This document shows positions 15,653 to 23,246 of a DNA stretch of 45,886 nucleotides, piece by piece. A program made the position numbers and the translations under genes. Below the pieces are notes generated by a model, which searched no databases, was not told where the DNA came from, and saw only the letters and a program-made list of their open reading frames with translations. Origin of the DNA: JAAYEL01 sp964344625 (GTDB lineage: Bacteria; Bacillota; Clostridia; Tissierellales; Peptoniphilaceae); the NCBI GenBank assembly GCA_964344625.1, contig CAYFNZ010000006.1, forward strand, positions 1 to 45,886, given 5' to 3'. Positions within the stretch are counted from its first letter, which is position 1; every line of letters begins with the position of its first letter.

Positions 15653-17062
15653 ATGAAATTAATCTTAAATGAAAAGAAAGATTTAAAAGTTTGTGCAGTT
15701 TTTGAAGACCTTCCAAAATGTGAAAATCGTCAAAAACTAGCTGATAATAACTTGTTTGAAGCTAAATACGATACGAAATATACAAGTCTTGACCTAGATG
15801 CAAAGGGCCACATCTGGCTAGGTCTAGGAGACTCAAAAGAAATAAATGGTAATAAAATAATCGAAAGTTTTTATAAGCTTGCTAAAGATTTAAAGGCTAT
15901 GAAAATAAATGAAATTTCTTTAAAAATTCAAAAACCATTTTCAGAAGATAAAAATTTTGTCTTAAAAGCCCTAGAAGGATTTTTACAAGCTGAATATAAG
16001 TGGGAAGATTATAAGACAGAAAAATCTGACGACTATGAATTAACTGTTTCTTTATTGGATGTTAATGAAGATATCCAAAAAGATTTTGAAGAATTACAAA
16101 ACTTAATTCAAGGAGTTGGAGTTACTAGAACCCTTGTAAATATTCCTGCTAATGACCTTTATCCTGAAACTTTAGCTAATAAAGTTGTAGACTTATTCGA
16201 AGGCACAGAAGTTAAAGTTGAAGTCCTAGACAAAAAGCAATGTGAAGAACTTGGAATGGAAGCCATGCTTCAAGTAGGTAGAGGTTCAAGCAAGGAACCA
16301 AAATTTATCATCATGAAGTACATGCCACTTAAGGATCAAAAAGACCACTTGACCTTTGTAGGTAAGGGCTTAACTTACGATAGTGGTGGATATGCAATCA
16401 AACCTGCTAGTGGAATGGTTACTATGAAGTGCGACATGGGCGGAGCTGCTTCAGTAATTGGAGCTATGTATGCCCTACAAAAAAATAAGGTTCAAAAAAA
16501 CGTAGTTGGTGTAATTGCTGCAGTTGAAAATATGATTTCAGGTGATGCCTATAAGAATGGTGACATCATTGGTTCAATGAAAAAGACAAAAATAGAAATC
16601 GGCAATACCGACGCAGAAGGAAGAGTGACCTTAGCTGACTCACTTTACTATTCAGCTACAAGGCTTGAATCAAAAGCAATTGTTGACCTTGCTACCCTTA
16701 CTGGTGCTTGTATAGTAGCTCTTGGTGACAAAACTACAGGTATGGTGTCAAATGATGACCATATAGCCAACCTATTATTAGAAGCTTCTAAAGATGTAAA
16801 TGAAAACCTTCATAGGTTTACAGTTTTTGACTGCCATAGGGAACAAATTAAAGGTAGCTTTGGCGATATTAAAAACTCAACAACAGGTGGCGCTGGTTCA
16901 ATAACAGCTGGCCTATTCCTAGAACATTTCGTAGAAGGAAAGCCTTGGGCTCACTTAGATATAGCTGGCCCAGCATATTTTGACAATGCTTGGTCATACT
17001 ACCCAGCAGGTGGTTCAGGAATTCCTGTAAAAACAATCTATGAATTTGCAAAAAGATTTTAA
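15653..17062 (+). CDS. pepA: Leucyl aminopeptidase, family M17
   Basis: 469 residues with an N-terminal macro-like domain to about residue 150 and the catalytic domain after it. Metal and active-site motifs are intact: VGKGLTYDSGGYAIKPA (Lys and Asp ligands), MKCDMGGAA, and the family signature NTDAEGRVTLAD with its Asp, Glu and Arg. It releases N-terminal amino acids from peptides in the cytosol as a hexamer with two metal ions. Start ATG 15653 follows AGGAGG. Monocistronic. It fits the peptide-based metabolism suggested by the Opp system and PepP. Confidence 0.95.
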   Translation: MKLILNEKKDLKVCAVFEDLPKCENRQKLADNNLFEAKYDTKYTSLDLDAKGHIWLGLGDSKEINGNKIIESFYKLAKDLKAMKINEISLKIQKPFSEDKNFVLKALEGFLQAEYKWEDYKTEKSDDYELTVSLLDVNEDIQKDFEELQNLIQGVGVTRTLVNIPANDLYPETLANKVVDLFEGTEVKVEVLDKKQCEELGMEAMLQVGRGSSKEPKFIIMKYMPLKDQKDHLTFVGKGLTYDSGGYAIKPASGMVTMKCDMGGAASVIGAMYALQKNKVQKNVVGVIAAVENMISGDAYKNGDIIGSMKKTKIEIGNTDAEGRVTLADSLYYSATRLESKAIVDLATLTGACIVALGDKTTGMVSNDDHIANLLLEASKDVNENLHRFTVFDCHREQIKGSFGDIKNSTTGGAGSITAGLFLEHFVEGKPWAHLDIAGPAYFDNAWSYYPAGGSGIPVKTIYEFAKRF

Positions 17063-17096
17063 TTGAATATAAAGAAAATAGTATATGTTTTTGATA

Positions 17097-17128
17097 AATA
17101 GTTCGCTCTTACAGGGCGGGCTATTTTT
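17097..17128 (+). terminator. Terminator after the leucyl aminopeptidase gene
   Basis: AATAGTTCGCTC pairs with GGGCGGGCTATT (several G-T pairs), followed by TTTTTT, 35 bp past the stop. Confidence 0.75.
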
Positions 17129-17288
17129 TATAGTTCTAAAATATCTGTTGAGAGTGCTTATTCCTAGCTGATATTATTGTTGTTTTATCCCCCAGCTAAG
17201 TTGATGGTCATGATTCATTAATTTTTGCTTATGTAAAATATATCCCGTTTATATGATATAATAATAAAAGTTTATTAAGGAGATTTTT

Positions 17289-18821
17289 ATGACTTCAACA
17301 GCACTAACATTAATGATTATTACAATCATTTCTAAAATAACGGGATTGCTGCGTGAGCAATTTACATCGTATTTTTTAGGTACTGGAAGCTTAGCAGATA
17401 TTTATTCTACAGCTTCTAATATTCCCTTTACTATTTTTGGTTTTATAGTCGCAGGTGTCGGAACCAGCTTCATACCAATTTATAACAAGATAAAGAAAGA
17501 AAAGGGTGTAAACTCAGCTGATGAATACACTTCAAACTTAGTCAATATCCTAGTTATAGTTTCTTTAATTATCGTCGGAGTAATTCTTATTTTCGCTCCT
17601 TGGATAGTAAAGATTTTTGCAGCAGGATATGGCGGCCAAAAGCTTGAACTTACAGTTCAATTTACTAGAATTTTATCTTTTGCTACTACTACGGCCCTAG
17701 TTTCATCAGTTTTTATAGGCTATTTAAACCTAAAAGGTTCTTTTGCTATTCCAGCCATGACTGGGATAATCATGAATGTTCTAAATATCATAACTTTTAT
17801 TATAGCTTATAAGTTAAATAACTTTTTTATAATAGCCTTTGGCTTTTTAATTTCAGATGTACTGAAATATTTTTTATTCCCAAAAACCTTGAGAAAGGAA
17901 CATTACAAGCACAAGTTCTTCCTGGACTTTAAGGATGAAAATATTCAGCTGATGATTACTATGTCAGTTCCTATAATTATTTCTATAGCAGCTGTAGACC
18001 TTTCTACAATAGTAGACCAGAGTTTAGCTACCCTAGTTAGTCAAGGTGAGCACGGGGCTGTGTCATCATTGAGGTATTCTACCCTAGTCTTACAGTTAAT
18101 ATCTGGAGTAATTGTAACATCAATTTCAACAGCAATGTTTCCAAAACTTTCAAGTTTTGCAGTTGAAAAAAAATTACCACAACTAAAGAAATCACTTATG
18201 GAAAGCATAATGTTTGCTCAAATCCTTGTAATTCCTGCAATGGTAGGTGCCATGGTTTTAGTAAAGCCAATCGTCTCTATCATATTTGAAAGAGGGGTCT
18301 TTGATGCAAACTCAACAGCTATCACTTCAAATGTCTTAATATTTTACCTGCCTACCCTATTAGGTTTTTCAATTAGGGACCTTATGGTAAGGGCAAATTA
18401 CTCATTAAGAAATATTAAGACGCCGGTGAGGATTACTGCAATCGAACAAGGCCTTAACATAGGTTTATCAATCTTATTCTCATCATTTATGGGGGTTGCC
18501 GGCCTAGCCCTAGGTACTTCACTAGCTACCATCCTCGGGGGAATAATGATTACCTATAGGTTTAGAAAAACCTACGGAAAGATAAACCTTAAGCATTTTA
18601 TGATATCAAGTAGCAAAATTTTAATTTCCAGCCTTATAATGGGCTTGTTCACTTATTTAAGCTACAATTTCTTATATAGGTTCGGTATGGGCTATGCCTT
18701 TATAGGTTCTGTCCTAATATCTATAATAGTATATGCTATAGTAATTATTTTTATGAACATACCAGAAGTTAAGAAAATTATTAACCAGTTATACCACAAG
18801 GTAATCAAGAAAAGAAAGTAA
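17289..18821 (+). CDS. murJ: Lipid II flippase MurJ (MviN family)
   Basis: 510 residues with about 14 hydrophobic segments. The N-terminus (SKITGLLREQFTSYFLGTG, then DIYSTASNIPFTIFGFI) is characteristic of MurJ/MviN, including the conserved Arg of the substrate cavity. The later FERGVFDANSTAITSNVL is also typical. It moves lipid II across the membrane for peptidoglycan synthesis. Start ATG 17289 follows AAGGAG, with an extended -10 (TGATATAAT) shortly upstream. The C-terminus is basic (HKVIKKRK). The last 55 bp are repeated after the N gap, an assembly artefact that leaves the gene itself complete. Confidence 0.93.
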   Translation: MTSTALTLMIITIISKITGLLREQFTSYFLGTGSLADIYSTASNIPFTIFGFIVAGVGTSFIPIYNKIKKEKGVNSADEYTSNLVNILVIVSLIIVGVILIFAPWIVKIFAAGYGGQKLELTVQFTRILSFATTTALVSSVFIGYLNLKGSFAIPAMTGIIMNVLNIITFIIAYKLNNFFIIAFGFLISDVLKYFLFPKTLRKEHYKHKFFLDFKDENIQLMITMSVPIIISIAAVDLSTIVDQSLATLVSQGEHGAVSSLRYSTLVLQLISGVIVTSISTAMFPKLSSFAVEKKLPQLKKSLMESIMFAQILVIPAMVGAMVLVKPIVSIIFERGVFDANSTAITSNVLIFYLPTLLGFSIRDLMVRANYSLRNIKTPVRITAIEQGLNIGLSILFSSFMGVAGLALGTSLATILGGIMITYRFRKTYGKINLKHFMISSSKILISSLIMGLFTYLSYNFLYRFGMGYAFIGSVLISIIVYAIVIIFMNIPEVKKIINQLYHKVIKKRK

Positions 18822-18977
18822 ANNNNNNNNNNNNNNNNNNNNNNNNNNNNNNNNNNNNNNNNNNNNNNNNNNNNNNNNNNNNNNNNNNNNNNNNNNNNNN
18901 NNNNNNNNNNNNNNNNNNNNNNGTTAAGAAAATTATTAACCAGTTATACCACAAGGTAATCAAGAAAAGAAAGTAAA
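18768..18977. other. False assembly gap: 55-bp identical ends around 100 N
   Basis: Bases 18768-18822 (the murJ 3' end) are repeated exactly at 18923-18977, with 100 Ns between. This is the look of two contigs overlapping by a k-mer of 55 but joined with a fixed N spacer. The true sequence most likely has one copy and no gap. Confidence 0.9.
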
Positions 18978-19025
18978 GGATAAAGAAAAGACCTATTCAA
19001 GGTGGGTTAAGTATGTAAAAATGCT

Positions 19026-19060
19026 AAAGTGTGTCAAAAATATTTCTGACACACTTTTTT
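19026..19060. terminator. Bidirectional terminator between murJ and the crp/fnr gene
   Basis: AAAGTGTGTCA/TGACACACTTT hairpin with a T run on the plus side and T-rich sequence on the minus side. It serves murJ and the convergent regulator gene ending at 19077. Confidence 0.8.
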
Positions 19061-19076
19061 CATTTTTATGTACTTT

Positions 19077-19775
19077 TTAAACTAATAATTTTGACATACC
19101 CTTGATGTCTTTTAATAAAATCTTATTTCTTGCAAGGATTTCTATATAGCCAATTTCTTCAAATTGCCTTAATTTTCTACTCATAGTCTCCCTGGCAATC
19201 CCGGAATATGAGCCCATTTCTTCCTGGTTAAGACTTAAGTTTAGAAGAATTCCTTCTTCTGTTTCCTCTCCACAAACCTTAATTAAGTTTAATAAGGTCT
19301 TTGCTACTTTCATGTCGGCGTTTATTACAGATAGTCTATCGACCAAGGCTTCAGCCCTTCTAATCCTCTCATATGACTTCCTAATAATAGAGATTAAAAA
19401 GTCTTTATTATGCATAAGAACATCCCTAAAGTCCTTATTTGAAATAGTTATTACAGTAGTTTTTTTAAGGGCTATCCCATCATAAACATAGGTATCCCCA
19501 GAAATTAAGTTAAGTCCTCCGATAAAGTCCCCAGCTTGGTAAACATACATCATCTGTTCTCTTCCATCTGACAAGTTTAGGATTATTTTCATAAAACCGG
19601 AATAAATAATAAACATCTTATCAGCTGGCCTACCAGACCTAAATACATAATCCCCTTTTGAAAAATTCAGGACCTCAAACCTAGACTCCATCTTTTTAAA
19701 CTCTTCATCCGATAGATAACATAAAAGAGGTATACTTTTATAATTAAGGCTCCCATTCTTATATAATTTATCCAT
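19077..19775 (-). CDS. Crp/Fnr family transcriptional regulator
   Basis: 232 residues. Residues about 20-140 form a cyclic-nucleotide-binding-like beta barrel (FSKGDYVFRSGRPADKMFII, then GDFIGGLNLISGD). Residues about 155-225 are a winged helix with NQEEMGSYSGIARETMSRKL. Its recognition helix has R-E-T-x-x-R, the same pattern as E. coli CRP (R180, E181, R185), which reads GTGA half-sites; FNR has a different pattern. There are only two Cys, so no FNR-type iron-sulfur cluster is expected. A PRDRGSH-type cAMP pocket is not evident, so the ligand is unknown. Start ATG 19775 follows GGAGG. The gene lies at the end of the pfl operon, and a GTGAT-N4-ATCAC site stands in the pfl promoter, which suggests it controls pfl. 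Confidence 0.9.
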   Translation of the reverse strand: MDKLYKNGSLNYKSIPLLCYLSDEEFKKMESRFEVLNFSKGDYVFRSGRPADKMFIIYSGFMKIILNLSDGREQMMYVYQAGDFIGGLNLISGDTYVYDGIALKKTTVITISNKDFRDVLMHNKDFLISIIRKSYERIRRAEALVDRLSVINADMKVAKTLLNLIKVCGEETEEGILLNLSLNQEEMGSYSGIARETMSRKLRQFEEIGYIEILARNKILLKDIKGMSKLLV

Positions 19776-19776
19776 A

Positions 19777-19820
19777 AAAAAACCTCCACTCTAGTATTAT
19801 ATACTAAAATAGAGGTTTTT
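19777..19820 (-). terminator. Hairpin after pflA whose 3' arm contains the regulator's ribosome-binding site
   Basis: AAAACCTC (minus 19819-19812) pairs with GAGGTTTT (19785-19778), with an inner TAGTAT/ATACTA stem, and is followed by TTTTTTT. The GGAGG of the crp/fnr gene (19787-19783) lies partly in the 3' arm, so the same element could end pfl transcription and hide the ribosome-binding site in read-through RNA. Confidence 0.55.
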
Positions 19821-19840
19821 GCTTTTCTTTGTTAATTTTT

Positions 19841-19858
19841 TCTTAAGATTTCTTAAGA
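19841..19858. repeat. Two helically phased TCTTAAGA palindromes
   Basis: TCTTAAGA occurs at 19841-19848 and 19851-19858, exactly 10 bp apart, across the pflA stop codon and about 75 bp upstream of the crp/fnr start. Two palindromes on one face of the helix may be an operator; the function is not known. Confidence 0.35.
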
Positions 19859-20599
19859 CCTTTTTTCTTTCATGGCAGCTAGCACAATTTTCTTTGCAAT
19901 TACTGCATCATTTAAACTTAAATCTTTTGTGCCCTTTAGCTTATAGTCAAGGCCCATCTTCTCGTACTTGGTCTCACCCATACTATGGTAAGGAAGTATA
20001 TCTACATCTTTTATAGAATCATATTTGGCAAGTTCATAACCAAGCCTAATTAAAAGGTCCTTATTGTAAGTTATTCCCGGGACTATGACATGCCTAATCC
20101 AAATATCCTTTTTATTTTCATTTAGGAATGACAGGAAGTCTAGGATTTTTTCATTGCTATGTCCAGTTAATAACTTATGACCTTGAGGATCTATATGCTT
20201 AATATCAAGCAAGAATAGGTCGGTGTACTTAATTAATTCTTTGAACTTATCAAGGGTTTCTTCATTTTCCCTATCAAATGTGATTCCAGATGTATCCAAG
20301 GCTGTATGGATATCTCTTTTCTTAGCCTCTCTAAAAAGCTCAATCACAAAATCTATTTGAAGTAGGGGCTCTCCCCCAGAAAGGGTCATGCCTCCGTCCT
20401 TCAAAAATGGCCTATAAGACTCATATTCATCCAAGACCTGGCTTACTGTCATGGCCTCGCCCCCTGTTTTCACCCAAGTGTCAGGATTGTGGCAATACAA
20501 GCATCTCATAGGACAACCTTGAAGAAAAAGTACATACCTGATGCCTGGCCCATCAACTGTGCCAAAACTTTCTTTAGAATGAATATAGCCTGTGGTCAT
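19853..20599 (-). CDS. pflA: Pyruvate formate-lyase activating enzyme (radical SAM)
   Basis: 248 residues. The radical SAM cluster motif is GCPMRCLYCHNPDTW, with Cys29, Cys33 and Cys36. GGMTLSGGEPLLQ is the SAM-binding GGE segment and DTSGI and DIKH follow as expected. It abstracts a hydrogen from the catalytic glycine of PFL using SAM and a [4Fe-4S] cluster; here that glycine lies on the separate 80-residue protein encoded just upstream. The ATG overlaps the preceding stop by one base (TAATG), so translation is probably coupled. Confidence 0.96.
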   Translation of the reverse strand: MTTGYIHSKESFGTVDGPGIRYVLFLQGCPMRCLYCHNPDTWVKTGGEAMTVSQVLDEYESYRPFLKDGGMTLSGGEPLLQIDFVIELFREAKKRDIHTALDTSGITFDRENEETLDKFKELIKYTDLFLLDIKHIDPQGHKLLTGHSNEKILDFLSFLNENKKDIWIRHVIVPGITYNKDLLIRLGYELAKYDSIKDVDILPYHSMGETKYEKMGLDYKLKGTKDLSLNDAVIAKKIVLAAMKEKRS

Positions 20600-20841
20600 T
20601 ACATATCTCCGTGGAAGGTCCTTGAAATTACGTCGTCTTGTTGTTCCTTTGTAAGTTTATTGAAGTTTACAGCATATCCTGAAACCCTAACAGTTAGTTG
20701 AGGGTATTTTTCTGGATGAGCTTGAGCGTCTAAAAGCATTTCCTTTGAAAATACGTTTACGTTTAGGTGGTGGCCACCTTTTTCCATGTAGCCGTCAAGC
20801 ATGCTTACTAAGTTATCAATTTGTGCGTTTTTATGTTCCAT
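20599..20841 (-). CDS. Stand-alone glycyl-radical subunit of pyruvate formate-lyase
   Basis: 80 residues matching only the last part of a normal PFL: DNLVSMLDGYMEKGGHHLNV, then PEKYPQLTVRVSGYAVNF with the radical Gly55, and ending SRTFHGDM. In E. coli PFL the same segment is the C-terminus of one 760-residue chain. Free proteins of this type are known as GrcA/YfiD, spare parts that rescue oxygen-cleaved PFL; here it appears to be the only glycine domain, because the upstream large subunit lacks one. Start ATG 20841 follows GGAGATATA. It lies 40 bp after the large-subunit stop and overlaps pflA. Confidence 0.92.
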   Translation of the reverse strand: MEHKNAQIDNLVSMLDGYMEKGGHHLNVNVFSKEMLLDAQAHPEKYPQLTVRVSGYAVNFNKLTKEQQDDVISRTFHGDM

Positions 20842-20881
20842 AATTATATCTCCTTATTCTATAATCTATTTTTATTTTTTA

Positions 20882-23005
20882 TTATTCTTCGTCGTCTAAA
20901 CCTTCGTGTAAGGTTGGCACTGAACATGCCATATTTGTACAGTCATCTATTACAAGGCTTTCTAAGTCTATGTCTAGGTTATCTAGGTCTAAGTCACCTG
21001 TAAATACCTTAGTGTCTTTTCCTAGGGCTCCTGGTATTACTGAGAAAGTATTACTTACCCCATCTTGTGCATGTGTATATGGAATTTTTGCTACTGATGA
21101 TAATGAAGCTAGGGCTCCTGAAGTATCCCTTCTATGCATTGGGTTAGCACCTGGTGCAAATGGTTGTCCAGCTCTTCTTCCGTCAGGAGTGTTACCAGTT
21201 TTCTTACCATAAACTACGTTAGATGTAATTGTAAGGATTGAAGTTGTTGGTATTGATTCTCTGTATAATTCTTGCTTTCTAATCTTGTCCATAAAGGATT
21301 TAACTACGTATACAGCTAGTTCGTCAACCCTATCATCGTTGTTTCCATATTTTGGATAGTCGCCTTCTATTTCATAGTCAACTACTATACCATTTTCATC
21401 TCTTACTGTCTTAACTTTTGTATGTTTGATTGCTGATAAAGAGTCAGCAACAACTGATAGTCCAGCTATACCTGTAGCAAACCATCTCTTAACTTCTCTA
21501 TCATGTAGAGCCATTTGGATTGTTTCGTAGGCATATTTATCATGCATGTAGTGGATTACATTTAGGGTTTGAACATATAGGCCTGCTAGCCATTCTAACA
21601 TATCTTCGAATTTTTCTATAACTTCATCATAGTCTAGGTATTCTGATGTTATTGGTCTATATTTTGGTCCAACTTGTTCCTTGCTCTTTTCATCTACCCC
21701 ACCATTGATAGCGTATAATAAAGCCTTAGCTAGGTTTGCTCTCGCACCGAAGAATTGCATTTCCTTTCCAACTCTCATGGCAGATACACAACATGCTATA
21801 GCGTAGTCATCGCCGTATTCTGGTCTCATCATGTCGTCATTTTCATATTGGATAGATGATGTTTCTATAGAAATCTTAGCACAGAATTTCTTAAATGCTT
21901 CTGGAAGATTTACTGACCATAAAACTGTTAGGTTTGGTTCTGGAGAAGTTCCTAGGTTCTTAAGAGTGTGTAGGTATCTAAATGAGTTCTTTGTTACTAA
22001 AGATTTACCATTTACAGCCATACCACCGATAGATTCAGTTACCCAAGTTGGGTCTCCAGAGAATAGGTCGTTATATTCTGGTGTTCTTGCGAATCTAACC
22101 ATTCTTAACTTCATAATGAAGTGGTCTATCAATTCTTGAGCTTGTTTTTCATTTATTAAACCTCTTTGAAGGTCTCTTTCTATATAGATATCTAGGAATG
22201 TTGAAGTTCTACCTAAAGACATTGCTGCCCCATTTTGAGTCTTTACTGCAGCTAGGTAGGCCAGGTAAGTCCATTGGATAGCTTCTTGAGCATTTTCAGC
22301 TGGTCTAGAAATATCAAATCCGTAAATCTTTCCTAATTCTTTTAACTCTTCAAGAGATCTAATTTGTTCAGAAAGTTCTTCTCTAAGTCTGATATTAGCT
22401 TCAGTCATAGTCTTTGAAGTAGTTGCTTTTTGTTCTTTTTTATCTTCTATTAAGAAGTCAACCCCATAAAGAGCAACCCTTCTATAGTCACCGATAATTC
22501 TTCCCCTACCATAAGCATCTGGAAGTCCAGTGATAATTCCTGTATGTCTAGCTTTTTTCATTTCAGGAGTATATACGTCAAATACACCTTGGTTATGAGT
22601 TTTTCTATATTTTGTAAACAACTCATGCATTTTTTCAGATCTCTTATATCCATAAGATTCAAGAGCTGTTTCACTTACTCTTATACCACCGAAAGGTTGG
22701 AATGATCTCTTATATGGCTTGTCAGTTTGGAAACCAACTATCTTTTCTAAATTCTTATCTAGGTAGCCTGCCTTGTGAGATGTAATTGTTGAAACAACAT
22801 CTGTGTCCATGTCTAGAACACCACCATTGGCAGCTTCTTGTTTATTTAGGTCTGTAACCATATCCCATAAAGCTAAAGTATCTTCTGTAGGACCTTCTAA
22901 GAAGCTATCATCTCCCCTATATTCTGTGTAGTTTTGTTGAATGAAGTCTCTTACATTAACTTCCTTCTTCCATTTACTTCCTTTAAAATTTTCCCAAGCA
23001 ATCAT
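20882..23005 (-). CDS. pflB: Pyruvate formate-lyase large subunit lacking the glycyl-radical domain
   Basis: 707 residues from ATG 23005 (GGAGG six bases upstream; the TTG at 23017 is part of that site). It matches PFL from MIAWENFKG to VIPGALGKD, including the catalytic Cys pair in YAIACCVSAM (residues about 405-406) and NTPDGRRAGQPFAPGANPMH. The product converts pyruvate and CoA to acetyl-CoA and formate. Where other PFLs continue into the glycine domain, this chain instead has about 45 residues rich in Asp, Glu and Leu (DLDLDNLDIDLESL, ending HEGLDDEE) with two Cys. The gene order large subunit, glycine subunit, activase is intact and every frame is open, so this looks like a working split enzyme, not decay. 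Confidence 0.94.
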   Translation of the reverse strand: MIAWENFKGSKWKKEVNVRDFIQQNYTEYRGDDSFLEGPTEDTLALWDMVTDLNKQEAANGGVLDMDTDVVSTITSHKAGYLDKNLEKIVGFQTDKPYKRSFQPFGGIRVSETALESYGYKRSEKMHELFTKYRKTHNQGVFDVYTPEMKKARHTGIITGLPDAYGRGRIIGDYRRVALYGVDFLIEDKKEQKATTSKTMTEANIRLREELSEQIRSLEELKELGKIYGFDISRPAENAQEAIQWTYLAYLAAVKTQNGAAMSLGRTSTFLDIYIERDLQRGLINEKQAQELIDHFIMKLRMVRFARTPEYNDLFSGDPTWVTESIGGMAVNGKSLVTKNSFRYLHTLKNLGTSPEPNLTVLWSVNLPEAFKKFCAKISIETSSIQYENDDMMRPEYGDDYAIACCVSAMRVGKEMQFFGARANLAKALLYAINGGVDEKSKEQVGPKYRPITSEYLDYDEVIEKFEDMLEWLAGLYVQTLNVIHYMHDKYAYETIQMALHDREVKRWFATGIAGLSVVADSLSAIKHTKVKTVRDENGIVVDYEIEGDYPKYGNNDDRVDELAVYVVKSFMDKIRKQELYRESIPTTSILTITSNVVYGKKTGNTPDGRRAGQPFAPGANPMHRRDTSGALASLSSVAKIPYTHAQDGVSNTFSVIPGALGKDTKVFTGDLDLDNLDIDLESLVIDDCTNMACSVPTLHEGLDDEE

Positions 23006-23101
23006 AATTTCCTCCAATTTATTATAATTTCTCTTTTTTTCTTTTTCCGTTTTACTATGTATTTTTATTTTTTATTTATTACTTATGTTTGTTACATCAT
23101 T

Positions 23102-23143
23102 ATCATAATATGTTTTAGGACTTTATTCAGTGATTTGAATCAC
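23102..23143 (-). promoter_or_regulatory. pfl promoter with Crp-type site centred at inferred -41.5
   Basis: GTGAT-TTGA-ATCAC (23130-23143) is an inverted repeat of CRP type. With -10 TATGAT (minus 23107-23102) and a start at 23095, the dyad centre falls at -41.5, the classic class II activation position, and no good -35 box exists. The alternative -10 TATTAT (23110-23105) would put it at -38.5. The encoded regulator at 19077 has the matching recognition helix. Confidence 0.6.
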
Positions 23144-23162
23144 AATATAGGAAAAGTTAGAA

Positions 23163-23180
23163 AATGACTACGTTGTCATT
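23163..23180. promoter_or_regulatory. Second dyad upstream of pfl
   Basis: AATGAC-TACGTT-GTCATT, centred about 76 bp upstream of the inferred pfl start and 35 bp from the Crp-type site. Different sequence, so a different regulator if functional. Confidence 0.3.
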
Positions 23181-23201
23181 GGATATTTTTTTTAGATCTT
23201 C

Positions 23202-23233
23202 AAAAAAAAAGAGTTAGAACTATTCTAACCCTC
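23202..23233 (-). terminator. Terminator after the traX-like gene
   Basis: GGGTTAGAA/TTCTAACTC hairpin followed by nine Ts on the minus strand, just past the stop at 23247. Confidence 0.8.
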
Positions 23234-23246
23234 TACCTTCTTCCTA

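Noticed and set aside
18923..18977. Apparent repeat of the murJ end after the gap
   Set aside because: Identical 55 bp on both sides of exactly 100 Ns is a contig-overlap artefact, seen again in hprK; not a biological repeat.
20882..21000. PFL large subunit as a truncated pseudogene
   Set aside because: All three pfl frames are open, the missing domain is encoded directly downstream with its own ribosome-binding site, and activase and promoter are intact.
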